A stretch of 64,000 nt of DNA from Bos javanicus (Eukaryota > Chordata > Mammalia > Artiodactyla > Bovidae), in the NCBI RefSeq assembly GCF_032452875.1, contig NC_083868.1, positions 32,530,537-32,594,536 on the forward strand, read 5' to 3'. The position numbers were made by a program, and so were the translations under genes. This document shows positions 35,637 to 48,196 of this stretch, piece by piece. Below the pieces are notes generated by a model, which was given only the letters and a program-made list of their open reading frames with translations, was not told the DNA's origin and made no database searches. Each line of letters opens with the position of its first letter. The stretch's first letter is position 1.

Positions 35637-36352
35637 GGATTTCTAATGCATCTCTGAGAACACTATTTGTAACACATGCTTTTGTTAGATACTTTGTTCT
35701 TGCATGCTAATAAGATGAATCCCAAGGGCCACAACTTTTCCCATTGAATACTGAGATGGCTTTACTGCTCCAAGGACACATACGCAAATCACATTAAATT
35801 ACAGAGAACATGCAGCCCACTGTCAAACACCATAGGCTAATGATCATACCTGCTGAAGTGAATTTACCACAAAATATGTAAATTGTATGGGAAATTTTGA
35901 AGTAAACTTCTGATTTTATAAAGCTTGTACTGGTTAGGATAAAAGAATACATTAGTGGTAGTCTATGGGAACACAAAAGGAATTGAAATATAAGAACAAT
36001 GAATCTGTGTTTAACAATAAATCCCATTCATCATTTCCTTTTATTGTCTCTTACAACCAGCAGATGTAAGTGGACCCAGAAAATGGAGCCTCATTAGTAA
36101 TATTCAATTGAAATTTAAAAAAAAAAATCATAGTAAATGCAATAAATAAATTCAATCATAGTATGCCATTAAAATTTAAGATTTTTTCCCCTATTTCAAA
36201 CCTTATTATGTAGTATTTTATAACATTAGTGTTTATTCTGTTTACCTTATCACAATAAATGCAAAATGATTTTGGAAGTTTGGCTCTACTGGAGCATTTG
36301 CTACCATCTTCATATTTTTAACTCTTTTTTTTCTTTTTTGAATTTTTTTTTA
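35634..36352. other. Intergenic DNA, nothing recognised
   Basis: AT-rich with an A run at about 36118-36127. No gene or named repeat seen. Confidence 0.5.
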
Positions 36353-36417
36353 CATCATGGAATCACTTTCATCCATAAAGAAACAAAGGGAGAAGAATCA
36401 AATCAAAAAAATTAGAA

Positions 36418-36831
36418 ATGAAAATGGAGATCACAACAGACAACATAGAAATACAAAGGATCATAAGAGACCACTATCAACAATTATATGCCAATAAAAC
36501 AGACAACTTGGAAGAAATGGACAAATTCTTAGAAAAGTACAACTTTCCAAAACTGAACCAGAAAGAAATAGAAAATCTTACCAGATCCATCACAAGCATG
36601 GAAATTGAATCTGTCATCAGAAATCTTCCAGCAAACAAAAGCCCAAGACAAGATGGCTTCACAGGTGAATTCTACCAAAAATTTAGAGAAGAGCTAACAC
36701 TTATCCTACTCAAACCCTTCCATAAAATTGCAGAGGAAGGTAAACTTCCAAACTCATTCTATGAGGCCACCATCACCCTAAGACCAAAACCAGACAAAGA
36801 TGCCACACAAAAAAAGAAAACTACAGGCTAA
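36418..36831 (+). pseudogene. L1 ORF2 fingers region, 137 codons
   Basis: Shows the segment leading into the reverse transcriptase domain: EIQRIIRDHYQQLYANK, then ESVIRNLPANKSPRQDGF, where the family usually has KSPGPDGF, so the conserved G-P pair is changed to R-Q. Ends at a stop just after the PKPDKD block. Decayed copy. Confidence 0.92.
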
Positions 36832-37173
36832 TATCACTGATGAACATAGATGCAAAAATCCTTAGCAAAATTCTAACAAACAAAATCTAACAACATATTA
36901 AAAAGATCATACATCATAAGCAAGTGAGCTTTATTCCAGGAATGCAAGGATTCTTCAATATCTACAAATCAATGAACATAATACACTCCATTAACAAATT
37001 GAAAGATAAAAATCATGATTATCTCAATAGATGCAGAGAAAGCCTTTGACAAAATTCAACATCAATTTATGATAAACACCCTCCAGAAAGTATGAATAGA
37101 AGGAACATACCTCAACATAATAAAAGCTATATATGACAAACCCACAGCAAACATAATCCTCAATGGTGAAAAA

Positions 37174-37473
37174 TTGAAAGCATTTCCCCTAAAGTCAAGA
37201 ACAAGACAAGGGTGCTCATTCTCACCACTACTATTCAACATAGTTTTGGAAGTTTTGGCCACAACAGTCAGTGCAGAAAAAGAAATAAAAGGAATCCAGA
37301 TTGGAAAAGAAGAAGTAAAACTCTCATTGTTTGCACATGACATGATCCTATACATAGAAAACCCTAAGGACTCCACCAGAAAATTACTAGAGTTCATCAG
37401 TGAGTATAGTAAAGTTGCAGGATATAAAATCAACACACAGAAATCCCTTGCATTCCTATACACTAACAATTAG
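37174..37473 (+). pseudogene. L1 ORF2 palm region with broken catalytic motif
   Basis: A 99-codon frame with motif B ([13 protein letters not shown]) and motif C changed from FADD to FAHD ([16 protein letters not shown]). Loss of one of the two catalytic aspartates would abolish polymerisation, apart from the frameshifts. The next frame, 37519-37767, continues with [15 protein letters not shown]. Confidence 0.92.
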
Positions 37474-38507
37474 AAAACAGAAAGAAAAATTAAGGAAACA
37501 ATTCCATTCACCATTGCAATGAAAATAATAAAATACTTAGGAATATATCTACCTAAAGAAACAAAAGACTTTTATATAGAAAACTATAAAACACTGGTGA
37601 AAGAAATCAAAGAGGACACTAATAGATGGATAAATATACCATTTTCATGGATTGGAAGAATCAATATAGTGAAAATGAGTATATTACCCAAAGCAATCTA
37701 TAGATTCTATGCAATCCCTATCAAGCTACCAATGGTATTTTTCACAGAGCTAGAAAAAATAATTTAACAATTTGTATGGAAATACAAAAAGCCTCAAATA
37801 GCCAAAGCAATCTTGAGAAAAAAAAAAAAAATGGAACTGGAGGAATTAACCTGCCTGACTTCAGGCTATACTACAAAGCCACACTTATCAAGACAGTATG
37901 GTACAAAGACAGAAATATAAATTAGTGGAACAAAATAGAAAGCCCATAGATAAATCCATGCACCTATGGACACCTTATCTTTTACAAAGGAAGCAAGAAT
38001 ATACAGTGGAGAAAAGACAATCTCTTTAACAAGTGGTGCTGGGAAAACTGGTCAACCACTTGTAAAAGAATGAAACTAGAACATTTTCTAACACCATACA
38101 AAAAAAAGTAAAATCAAAATGGCTTAAAGATCTAAACATAAAATCAGAAACTATAAAACCCCTAGAAGAAAACATAGGCAAAACACTCTCCAACATTAAT
38201 CACAGCAAGATCCTCTATGACGCACCTTCCAGAGTAATGGAAATAAAAGCAAAAATAAACAAATGGGACTTAATTAAACTTAAAAGCTTTTTCACAACAA
38301 AGGAAACTATAAGCAAGGTGAAAAGATAGCCTTCAGAATGGAAGAAAATAGTAGCAAATGAAGCAACTGACAAAGAATTAATCTCAAAAATATACAAGTA
38401 AGTCCTACAGCTCAATTCCAGAAAAATAAATGACCCAATCAAAAAATGGGCCAAAGAACTAAACAGACATTTCTCCAAAGAAGACATACAAATAGCTAAA
38501 CAAACAC

Positions 38508-39047
38508 ATGAAAAGATGCTCAATATCACTCATTATCAGAGAAATGCAAATCAAAACCACAATGAGGTACCATTTCACGCCAGTCAGAATGGCTGAGATC
38601 CAAAAGTCTACAAGTAATAAATGCTGCAGAGGGTGTGGAGAAAAGGGAACCCTCTTACACTGTTGGTGGGAATGCAAACTAGTACAGCCACTATGAATAA
38701 CAGTGTGGAGATTCCTGGAAATAGAACTGCCTTATGACCCAGCAATCCCACTGTTGGGCATACACACGGAAGTAACCAGAATTGAAAGAGACACGTGTAC
38801 CCCAGTGTTCATCATAGCACTGTTTATAATAACCAGGACATGGAAGCAACCTAAATGTCCATCAGCAGACGAATGGATTAGAAAGCTGTTGTACATATAC
38901 ACAATGGAATATTACTCAGCCATTAAAAAGAATACATTTGAATCAGTTATAATGAGGTGGATGAAACTGGAGCCTATTATACAGAGTGAAGTAAGCTGGA
39001 AAGAAAAGCACCAATATAGTATACTAATGCATATATATGGAATTTAG
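38508..39047 (+). pseudogene. L1 ORF2 C-terminal end in two frames
   Basis: 38508-38696 reads the cysteine-rich part ([20 protein letters not shown]); a stop and frame change follow, then 38703-39047 reads the final residues ([38 protein letters not shown]). Same protein end as at 33321-33755, from an independent copy. Confidence 0.9.
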
Positions 39048-39476
39048 AAAAATGGTAATGATAACCCTATATGTGAGACAGCAAAAGAGACACAGATGTA
39101 TAAAACAGTCTTTTGGGCTCTGTGGGACAGGCAAGGGTGGGATGATTTGGGAGAATGGTATTGAAACATGTATATTATCATATGTGAAATGAATCACCAG
39201 TCCAGGTTCGATGCATGACACAGGGAACTTGGGGCTGGTGCTCTGAGATGACCCAGAGGATGGGATGGGGAGGGAGGTGGGAGGAGGGTTCAGAATGGGG
39301 GACACATGTACACCCATGGTGGATTCATGTCAGTGTATGGCAAAACCACTACAATATTGTAAAGTAATTAGCCTCCAATTAAAATAAATAAATTCATATA
39401 TATATATTAAAAAATCCTGGTGTTAAACAAATAAATAAAATAAAATTATTTGCATCATGAAATAACTTTCATCCAT

Positions 39477-40550
39477 GGATTAATCCTACTCTTTGTAGCA
39501 ATTTGATTTTACTTTCTATATTTTACCACTACATCATATAATAAATAATTTATATATATATATATCTTTTATATGTATCCTTTTATACATATTTAGATCC
39601 TTGTATTTAAACCTTATATATAATATATTTAATAATTATTAATATATAAATATAAATTACATAGAATATATCTATATGTAACATGTAAGGATATGAAAGA
39701 CTATATTATAATATACATAAATGATAAATATATATGCTTATAAGGGATAGAAATATCTTTTTGTGGCAAATAGTTTTCTAAAGTTTTCAGTCAAACTCTG
39801 AAAAGTTATTGTTTTTGTATAAAACATTGTTATTTCTTTAATAAGTAAAGAAAATTGAGAAAAAATTGGTACTGAATTATGACAGAGCCATATCCTTAAC
39901 TATGAAAATTAAACTATAATTTAAAAATCTAAATTTGAAACAAAAAGAAAGGTAAAAAATGAGTAGAATTATAAACAAATGGAACTGAGAGTTCTGAAAG
40001 GACTCCAAACTGTGGTCAGTGTAAATTGGATGCAAAGCTTTAAACTATTATATGTGAAGTTAAGGCTAAAAAATAGGTTCATAATAGACACTAAGAACTG
40101 TTTAAACATTATAAGGGTATGCTGCTTGTAAGTATATAGAAGAATACTTTAAAATCCATAATGAAAAATATTTCTTAGTAAAATAAGATATAGAATGTAA
40201 CAAAAATAGAAAAATAAACCTAAGTAGATTACTTAAGTGGCATACTGACAAAATCTGAGGAAGTGCTATTTTAACACCTAAGGAACAAATAAAGCCAGTA
40301 AATTTTAAGTTATATACATTATTCAGGGGCATAGAAAAAAGGGGGAAAAAATCACTGTATTTTTTTTTATTGCACTAATGAAACCTGCTTCAAACAATGA
40401 ATACAAATGGCATTGCCATCTTATATTATCATTACTAAGCAGTTTATTTCCGTTGAAACACACAAGGGTATCAAAATTATAATAAACATTTATTTGACAC
40501 ATGATATATAATATACTTTATGTTAACTACTAAGTATATGTTTTTCTCAT
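39477..40550. other. Very AT-rich intergenic DNA
   Basis: Dense TA-rich patches at 39540-39760. No named repeat or exon recognised. Confidence 0.5.
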
Positions 40551-40555
40551 TTGAT

Positions 40556-40640
40556 GTTACCAGTTTATGAAGTAGGTGCTACTACTACTACTAATCCCCA
40601 GTTTAGATACAGTTAAGTGAGATTTGCAGATATTAAGAGA
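40556..40640 (+). mobile_element. Probable MIR relic
   Basis: TGAAGTAGGTGCTACTACTA followed by CCCCAGTTTAGATACAGTTA resembles the MIR core (GGTACTATTATTATCCCCATTTTACAGATGAGGAA). Short and decayed. Confidence 0.5.
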
Positions 40641-40844
40641 TTCCCTCAGTCGTTTCCAGTTCTACATGTAGGGAACTTGGAAGTTGCCAGTACATCCTAA
40701 CAATTAAAAAGTGGAACAGACTGAGAAAATCTCAGTTTTTCTAGGACTTCTAAGAGAGGTAAAGACACTGGGTAAAATGATGTCCCCTAGACTGCAAAAA
40801 CCAACAGGTGAACACAGAGAATAGCAGATTACTTAAACAGAACA

Positions 40845-40968
40845 TGACTCGATGGCCATGAGTTTGAGGACACTCTGGGAGTTGGTGATGGACAGGGTGG
40901 CCTAATGTGCTGCAGTCCATGGGGTGACAAAGAATCAGACACAACAGAGCAACTGAACTGACTGATAT
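40845..40968 (+). mobile_element. BovB 3' end, 124 bp
   Basis: Sense copy of only the last part of BovB: ACTCGATGGCCATGAGTTTG, then TTGGTGATGGACAGGGTGGC and the end GAGCAACTGAACTGACTGAT. The 5' truncation point is inside the ORF C-terminus. Confidence 0.9.
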
Positions 40969-41052
40969 GTCAATGTACCTTCACTAATGATACCAAATGT
41001 ACTGATCTGGTGAATGATGTCGATAATGATATAAATTCTATGCATTTATATG

Positions 41053-41931
41053 GGGGCTTATTTAACTTATATGCAGAGTACATCATGAGAAATGCTGGCT
41101 GGAAGAAGCACAAGCTAGAATCAAGATTGCCAGGAGAAATATCAATAACCTCAGATATGCAGATGATATCACCCTTATGGAAGAAATTGAAGAGGAACTA
41201 AAAAACCTCTTGATGAAAGTGAAAGTGGAGAGTGAAAAAGTTGGCTCAAAGCTCAAAGTTTAGAAAACGAAGATAATGGCATCTGGTCCTGTCACTTCAT
41301 GGGAAATAGATGGGGAAACAGTGGAAACAGTGGCAGACTTTTTGGGGGGCTCCAAAATCACTGCAGATGGTGACTGCAGCCATGAAATTAAAAGACACTT
41401 ACTTCTTGGAAGAAAAGTTATGCCCAACCTAGATAGCATATTCAAAAGCAAAGACATTACTTGGCCAACAAAGGTCCATCTAGTCAAGGCTATGGTTTTT
41501 CCTGTGGTCATGTATGGATGTAAGAGTTGGACTGTGAAGAAGGCTGAGCACCGAAGAATTGATGCTTTTGAACTGTGGTGTTGGAGAAGACTCTTGAGAG
41601 TTCCTTGGACTGCAAGGAGATCCAACCAGTTCATTCTAAAGGAGATCAGTCCTGGGTGTTCATTGGAAGGACTGATGCTGAAGCTGAAACTCCAATACTT
41701 TGGCCACCTCATGCAAAGAGTTGACTCATTGGAAAAGACTCTGTTGCTGGGAGGGCTTAGGGGCAGGAGAAGAAGAGAACAAGAGAGGATGAGATGACTG
41801 GATGGCATCACCGACTTGATGGACATGAGTTTGGGTGAACTTTGGGAGTTGTTGATGGACATGGAGGCATGGCATACTACAATTCATGGGGTCACAAAGA
41901 CTCAGACAGGACTGAGTACTGAACTGAACTG
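41053..41931 (+). mobile_element. BovB LINE, 0.88 kb 3' part
   Basis: Sense copy starting in the reverse transcriptase (TTTAACTTATATGCAGAGTA), with the catalytic YADD block now YADDI at about 41157-41170, and a complete 3' end (ACTGAACTGAACTGAAATG at about 41918). It directly abuts a minus-strand BovB piece at 41936. Confidence 0.95.
41276..41797 (+). pseudogene. BovB ORF C-terminal domain, 173 codons
   Basis: Long uninterrupted frame covering the region after the palm: TSWEIDGETVETVADF, GSKITADGDCSHEIKRHLLL, MYGCKSWTVKKAEHRRIDAF and [20 protein letters not shown]. Function of this C-terminal domain in RTE elements is not well defined. No catalytic motif lies within it. The frame ends at a stop before the natural ORF end. 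Confidence 0.9.
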
Positions 41932-42506
41932 AAATGAGTGATCACTCCATCATGTTTATCTGGGTCATTTAGGCTTTTTTTGTATAGTTCTTCTGTGTAT
42001 TCTTGCCACCTCTTCTTAATATCTTCTACTTCTGTTAGGTCCATACCATTTCTATTCTTTCTTGTGGCCATCTTTGCAAGAAATGTTCTCTTGGTATCTC
42101 TAATTTTCTTGAAGACACCTCTACTGTTTCTCATTCTACTGTTTTCCTGTATTTCTTCACACTGATCACTGAGGAAGGCTATCTTATCTTTCCTTGGTAT
42201 TCTTTGGAACTCTGGATTCAAATGGGTATATCTTTCATTTTCTCCTTTGCCTTTCACTTCTCTTTTCATAGCTATTTTTAAGGTCTCCTCAGACAACCAT
42301 TTTGCCTTTTTGCGTTTCTTTTCCTTGGGGATGGTCTTGATCACTGCCTCCTGTACAATGTTCTGAACCTCCGTCCATAGTTCATCAAGCACTCTGTCTA
42401 TTAGATCTAATCCCTTGAATCTATGCCTCACTTCCACTGTATAATTATAAAGGATTTGATTTAGGTCATACCTTAATGGTCTAGTGGTTTTCCCTACTTT
42501 ATTCAT
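41892..42506 (-). pseudogene. BovB ORF linker region, 204 codons
   Basis: Minus-strand frame between endonuclease and reverse transcriptase: begins MNKVGKTTRPLRYDLNQIL, then GLDLIDRVLDELWTEVQNIV, a lysine-rich stretch (PKEKKRKKAKWLSEETL), and KKRWQEYTEELYKKSLNDP. The last 15 or so codons (from ITHFSS on) are antisense reading of the adjoining plus-strand BovB tail, so the C-terminus is not natural. No catalytic residues fall in this part. Confidence 0.92.
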
Positions 42507-42925
42507 TTTAAGTCTGAATTTGGCAATAAGGAGTTCATGATATTAGCCACAGTCAGCTCCCAGTCTTATTTTTGCTGACTGTATAGAGCTTCTCCATCTT
42601 TGGCTGCAAAGAATATAATCAATCTGAATTTGGTGTTTACCATCTGGTGATGTCCATGTGTAGAGACTTCTTTTGTGTTGTTAGAAGAGAAAGTTTGCAA
42701 GCAAAGTGTACATTCTCTTGGCAAAACTCTGGTAGTCTTTGCCCTGCTACATTTTGTACTCCAAGTTCAAATTTGCCTGTTACTGCAGGTATCTCTTGAC
42801 TTCCTTCTTTTGTATTCCAGTCTCCTATAATGAAAATGACATCTTTTGGGGGTGTTAGTTCTAGAAAATCTTGTAGGCCTTCATAGAACCATTCATCTTC
42901 AGCTTACTCAACATTACTGCTTCAC
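41936..42925 (-). mobile_element. BovB LINE, upstream (5') part, inverted
   Basis: Minus-strand BovB from the end of the endonuclease region (about 42925-42510) through the linker to just before the reverse transcriptase (41936). It has no BovB 3' end of its own and touches, tail to tail, the 3' end of the plus-strand BovB at 41931. Confidence 0.93.
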
Positions 42926-43744
42926 ATAACTTCACATAAATAACAGGAATATTCCTTGGCTCTGGAACAGCTTTTCACTTAGTCATATTTAAGACTTTCA
43001 AATTGAAATTTATTTACCCAATCAATTTATCAAATGTGGATTCTACCATGGGGGATCCTTTACCAATTTCATCAGGGTCTTCATAATTATTAAATGATTT
43101 AAGACAAATCTTCTACTCTTTCTTGAACCACTTTAGTATTTTATGTGTTCATTGTTTGAATGTTTTAAGATATTAACATGTAATTCACAATTCCTTTGTA
43201 TTTTATACTTTCACAATGTCTTTCTTACAAAGCCTTATTCTCATTCTTAGTGTACAAACACAATAAATTTTTCCTGGTTTGGCTTTCTAAGTATTATGAT
43301 CTTTTTTAAAATTCCTAATTTATTTCTCACTTATAAGTTATCTTGTTTGCATAATTTTTCTTCTATATCTCTTCCATATAATATTTTTGTTACAGTTGCC
43401 TTTCTCCATGTTTCTCTTCATTTACTTTACAAAACTGAAAAGTTTATTTTTCATTATATGGTTTATTAAACAGAAATACATACTCTTATGTTTTCCTCTG
43501 ACTACAGCTTTGATTATGTTGTGTAAATATTGATGAATTGTTATAATTAAAATATTCTAACATAGAGCATATAAATAAACTTTGGTTTTGCCTTTAAAGA
43601 TATTGTGTGGAGAAGGAATTTTTTAATCACATACATTTGACTTTCTAGAAAATATTGCTTTTCAGTTTATGTTCAGGCTAAGTGTGTATTTGGATTTGGG
43701 CATCTGTTCCTTCATTAATTTTTTGGTTTAAGAAACATTTTCCC
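42926..43744. other. Intergenic DNA, nothing recognised
   Basis: AT-rich. No named repeat or exon seen. Confidence 0.5.
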
Positions 43745-44032
43745 TGACTTTCCAGGTGGCACAACGAATTAGAATCTACCTGCCAAGGCAGGGGACATGG
43801 ACTCAGTCCCTTGTCTGAGAAGATGCCACATGCCACAGAGCAACTAAGTCCATGCACCACAACTACTGAGCCTGCACTCCAGAGCCAGCAAGCTGCAACT
43901 ACTGACCCCTCATGATGCAACTATTGAAGCCTGTGTTCTGAAACAAGAGAAGCCACCACAATGAAAAGCCTTCTCTTTACAAGGAGAAAGACCATGTGTA
44001 ACCAAAAATAATAAGTTAATAATTTAAAAAAA
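43745..44032 (+). mobile_element. CHR-type SINE (CHR-2-like)
   Basis: tRNA-Glu-derived SINE shared by whales, hippos and ruminants: head CCCTGACTTTCCAGGTGGCA, then GCCAAGGCAGGGGACATGGA, GAGCAACTAAGTCCATGCAC, CAACTACTGAGCCTGCACTC, AACAAGAGAAGCCACCACAA and an A-rich end (GTAACCAAAAATAAT). Near full length, diverged. Confidence 0.9.
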
Positions 44033-44044
44033 TGTTTTGCCATT

Positions 44045-45185
44045 TTAACCAGTAGGACCTTGTTGTTTACCCATTTTATATGTAATGCTTTGCATATGTT
44101 AACCACAAACTCTCAGTCCATACCTCCCTCATCCACATCACTCTTGGAAGCCCCAAGTCTGTGCTCTAAATCTGTGTCAGTTTCTTGTTTTGTAAATAGG
44201 TCCGTTTGTATTATATTTTAAATTATATATATATAAGTGATACGATATAGGCATTTATTTTTCTTTCTGACTTCACTTGGTATGATAATCTTTAGTGTAT
44301 CCATGTTGCTGAAAATAGCATTATTTGATTCCTTATTATAGATGATTAGTATTCCACTATATATGTATACCAAATCTTTACCCATTCATTTGTCAACAGA
44401 CATTAAAGTTGTTTGCATGTCTTAGCTATTATGAATAGTACTGCTGTGAACATGGGGAGAAAGTATCTTTTTGGATTATAGTTTTGTCAGAATATATGCC
44501 TAGCAGTGGAACTGCTGGATAATATGGTAACTCTGAGTTTTTTGAGGAACCTCAATACTATTTTCCATAGTGACTGTACCAATTTATATTTCCACCAGTA
44601 ATATACAAAGGGTTCCCTTTTCTCCCCACCCTCTCAAACATTTATTATTTGTGTTCTTTTGGATTATAGTCATTCTGACAGGTATCAAATGATATCTTGT
44701 GATTTTGATTTGCATTTCCTAGATGATTATCAATGTTGCACACTTTTTTTCACATGCCTATTGGTCATCTGCATTTCCTCTTTGGAAAAACATCAATTCC
44801 TCTGCCCATTTTTTATTCAAGTTTTTTTCTTATGTTGAGTTTTATAAAGTGTTTATGTATTTGGATATTAACATCTCTTATCAGTCATATTTTCTCCCAT
44901 TCCGCATGTTGTCATTTTGTTTAGTGGATGTTTTTCTTTGCTGTGCAAAAGCTTTTAAGTATAATTTGGTCCCATTTGTTTATTTTTTATTTCCTTTGTT
45001 TTAAGAGATGGATCCAAAAAAATTGCTATTTTTATCAAAGAATGGTTTGCATATGTTTTCCTCTATGAGTTTTATGGTATTTGGTCTTACATTTAGGTAT
45101 TTAATCCATATTGAGTTTATTTTCATATATAAAATATTAAAGAATATTCTAATTTCATTCTTTTACATGTAGCTATCCAACCAAA
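44045..45185 (-). mobile_element. Old L1 3' half
   Basis: Minus-strand L1 3'UTR (44045-44480) and ORF2 end (44480-45185), with the antisense of conserved ORF2 blocks (GGGTTCCCTTTTCTCCCCAC at 44610-44629; AATTTGGTCCCATTTGTTTA at 44963-44982). Frames are destroyed. It ends where a plus-strand L1 begins. Confidence 0.88.
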
Positions 45186-45745
45186 AGTAGAACTACCATA
45201 TGATCCAGCAAAACTACTCCTGGGTATATATCTGGGGAAAACCACTAATTCAAAATGACACATGCACCCCAATCTTCATAGAAGTATCATTTATAATTGT
45301 CAAGATACATGCAATACATACACAAAATGGAACACTATCCAGCCATAAAAATGAAATTTTGCAATTTGCAGCAATACTGACAGAGCTGGAAGGCATTATG
45401 CTAAGAAAAGGAAGTCAGACAAAGGTAAATACTTTATGATCTCATTTATGTGGTATCTAAAATGTACAACAAACTAGTGAATATAACAAAAGAAAAGCAG
45501 ACTCACAAATACAGAGAACAAACTAGTGGTTACAAGTGGGGGATGGAAGGGGCGAGGTGCAATACATGGGTAAGGGGTTAAGAAGTACAAACTATTAGGT
45601 ATAAAATAAGATACAAAGATATATTGTAAAACATGGGGAATACAGCAAATATTTTATAATAACTATAAATGGAATGTAACCTTTACAAATTGTGAATCAC
45701 TATATTTTATACCTATAACATATAATATTTTATATCAAATATAAT
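45186..45745 (+). mobile_element. Old L1 3' end, opposite strand
   Basis: Sense ORF2 end (GTAGAACTACCATATGATCC at 45187) and 3'UTR to about 45745. The same L1 region is also present in the minus-strand neighbour, so these are two separate copies placed head to head, not one twin-primed element. Confidence 0.87.
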
Positions 45746-45829
45746 TATTGTTATTATTATTAAGAAGAAGGATAAGGAGGAATATCTATAAAAATATCTT
45801 AGCTTTTCCATTGAATATGTGGTTAATTT

Positions 45830-46800
45830 TCAGTTAACATGATTGCTGATACAACTGGGTTCATTTCCACAATCTTGCTATTTGTGCTATATCTGTATCT
45901 ACTGCTGTTATTTTACTATTTTTATGAGTTCTTTCCTTTTTTAATGATTGTGCATTTATTTTTCTCCTTTCTAAGTTTTATATTTTCATTTTTTTTACTA
46001 TTTTTAAATGGTTACCTTAGAGATAAATCACACCTACTAATTATTAAATACAAATTGTCATTTTTACCATTCTAGATCCTCTGAACATTTTAAGCTTATC
46101 TACCAGTTCTTAGCGTTTGTTCCTTCCATCCTGTGGTTTTTAAACTTTGCATACACTTCAACTCTCACAGATCATTATTTTTATTTTAATGATATATTTT
46201 TATTTAAAATTGCAGTAATATTCTTTATAGTTTCTAACATTCTAGTAATGAAAAGTTTCCTTATAGAATCATTCTTCATTTGAAAAAAATTTATTTAGTA
46301 GTCATTACAGTATGTACCTACTAATAGTAAATTATTTTATTTCTTATCTTTTAAAAATACCTTTACTCCCCTTCCTTATTGAATGACTCATTCACTTATT
46401 TAATGTCAGCACTTTGAAGAAGGACCTCCATTTACTGTGGATTCCCATAATTTGTATTAAGAATAAGCTAAAAAGCTTTAAATCCAATTGTTGCTCCTTT
46501 AATAGGAATAAACTTTTTTTGGGGAGGTGTCTTTTATTTTAAGATTTTTTGTTTGTTTGTTTCTGTAGAATAATAGTTTTACTCTGATATGCCTAGGTAT
46601 GATTTTCTTTTCATTTATATTACATGAGGGTTACACAACTTTACTATATTTAATCTCCTATTCACTCATATTTGTAATTTTTCAAGTGTCTTGAGAAATT
46701 GTTTGTGTTTGAGGACTATCACCATTATTTTCCCCTCTATCCTAAAACACCACCAAAAAACACTGCTTGTTTCTCTATCCCCCAAGAGATCACTTCTGCC
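45830..46800 (-). mobile_element. Possible decayed L1/HAL1 5' region
   Basis: T-rich sequence with blocks like GATATGCCTAGGTATGATTT that resemble the antisense of an ancient L1 5'UTR/ORF1. Uncertain by eye. Confidence 0.35.
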
Positions 46801-47926
46801 TGAGGAAAGCCCAGATTTTTAGTGCTTTTATTCTGCTCTCTAAATAAAAATATGCCTCAGGGAAAAATGCAGTGTTCAAACATCTCTTTACCTCCCTGTG
46901 TTACCTACTTCCCTGGGATCTTTACCTCTAAAACTATAATTACTTTAGAAGCTCTATGATGCCTACCTTGAAGAATATATAGTTTTAACTATCCAGTTTT
47001 CCTAGTTATTAGGAGTATTGGCCTATCCGAAGCATCTTCTGCAAGATACACACAGATTCTGTTTTTTCTAAACATTCAGAGTCACAACTCTACAATAAGT
47101 CACACTTTCAATCTCTTTACTTAGAATGATGTTGGCAGGAAAAATAACGTTCAAGCCAGACATCATCAAGAGATCCCAGTCAACAGTAAGAGTTCTTGAA
47201 GCAGCAGCCCAAATGCCGAGGTACACTTAAGTATAAGGTGAGGTACCACCTATCATGCAAGAGCAAGGGCTGCCTTGCCTTATATGTCACTGATCTAAAG
47301 GCTTCATGCTCCACAGAAGCCGATATCTCTTTTAATAATTCCATGGGCCTAGCTTTCAATGTCTCTACAAGTTAAATGCTAGTTACAAGAATATAGTGTA
47401 TAACATTTAATGAAGTATTTACATTTTATTTATATATCTTCCCAGCCTTTGTGTGATTTATGAGTAGGGATTATTTTTCTTATAAGTAATGTTACTTAGT
47501 GATATCTTTGACATATACCACCTTATCATTACACAGGAGAACAAAGGTAAAGAATTTAATCAAGGATTAGAATTTCATAAAATAGTGGCAAGGGTCATAG
47601 TATTCTGATCAGAAGTAGAATTTGGGGACTGATTTCATTTTGTGTCACTTTATATCTTTTAAAATGAGACAAAGCCAGTATTGTTTATGAGTGCTATAGC
47701 TCATGCTAATTCTTTCATGTTGTTTTATTATTTCAAGTTTCCGTATTTTCATGATATTCTTTTTGTTTGTTTCCTGAAATTTTGCTGTATTTCTCTGTTT
47801 ATCTTTTATCGTTTTTACCTTAATCAACTGGTAGTTATCTACCTGATTATTATCTTTCTGGTTCTCACTTAAACATAAAACTCAGCATCTTAAACTTTTT
47901 CAACATTCATCTTCTATCCTTGCTAA
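46801..47926. other. Intergenic DNA, nothing recognised
   Basis: No named repeat or exon seen. Confidence 0.5.
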
Positions 47927-48196
47927 CTGCTAAGTCACTTCAGTCGTGTCCGACTCTGTGTGACCCCATAGACGGCAGCTCACCAGGCTCCTCCATCCCT
48001 GGGATTCTCCAGGCAAGAACACTGGAGTGGGTTTCCATTTCCTTCTCCAATGCATGAAAGCAAAAAGAGAAAGTGAAGTCATTCAGTCGTGTCCGACTCC
48101 TAGCGATCCCATGGACTGCAGCCTACCAAGGCTCCTCCGTCCATGGGGTTTTCCAGGCAAGAGTACTGGAGTGGGGTGCCATTGCCTTCCCCACTT
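47927..48196 (-). mobile_element. BOV-A2 SINE
   Basis: Minus-strand dimer with a very short CTG tail (CTGCTAAGTCACTTCAGTCG at about 47928) and the usual end GTACTGGAGTGGGGTGCCAT near 48181. Intact CpG in GTGTCCGACTC. No clear TSD. Confidence 0.95.

Larger units (their letters stand above)
36377..39452 (+). mobile_element. L1 LINE, 3.08 kb, 5'-truncated, with 24-bp TSD
   Basis: Sense L1 from the middle of ORF2 through the 3'UTR to an A-rich tail. TSD at 36353-36376 and 39453-39476: 24 bp, starting CATCATG and ending ACTTTCATCCAT, with 2 mismatches. ORF2 is broken into frames 36418-36831, 37174-37473, 37519-37767, 38508-38696 and 38703-39047. After the usual 3' end (GTAATTAGCCTCCAATTAAA at 39365-39384) come about 60 further bases before the TSD. 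Confidence 0.96.

Noticed and set aside
41260..41862. 200-codon minus-strand frame
   Set aside because: Antisense shadow of the BovB ORF C-terminus on the plus strand; the same shadow protein appears at 9374-9832, 15860-16387, 22961-23215, 48830-49267 and 59481-59786.
44045..45745. One twin-primed L1
   Set aside because: The two opposed parts overlap in L1 coordinates (both contain the ORF2 end and 3'UTR), so they are two copies.
45839..46075. 78-codon frame with membrane-like segments
   Set aside because: T-rich decayed sequence, probably antisense of an old L1; no conserved motif.
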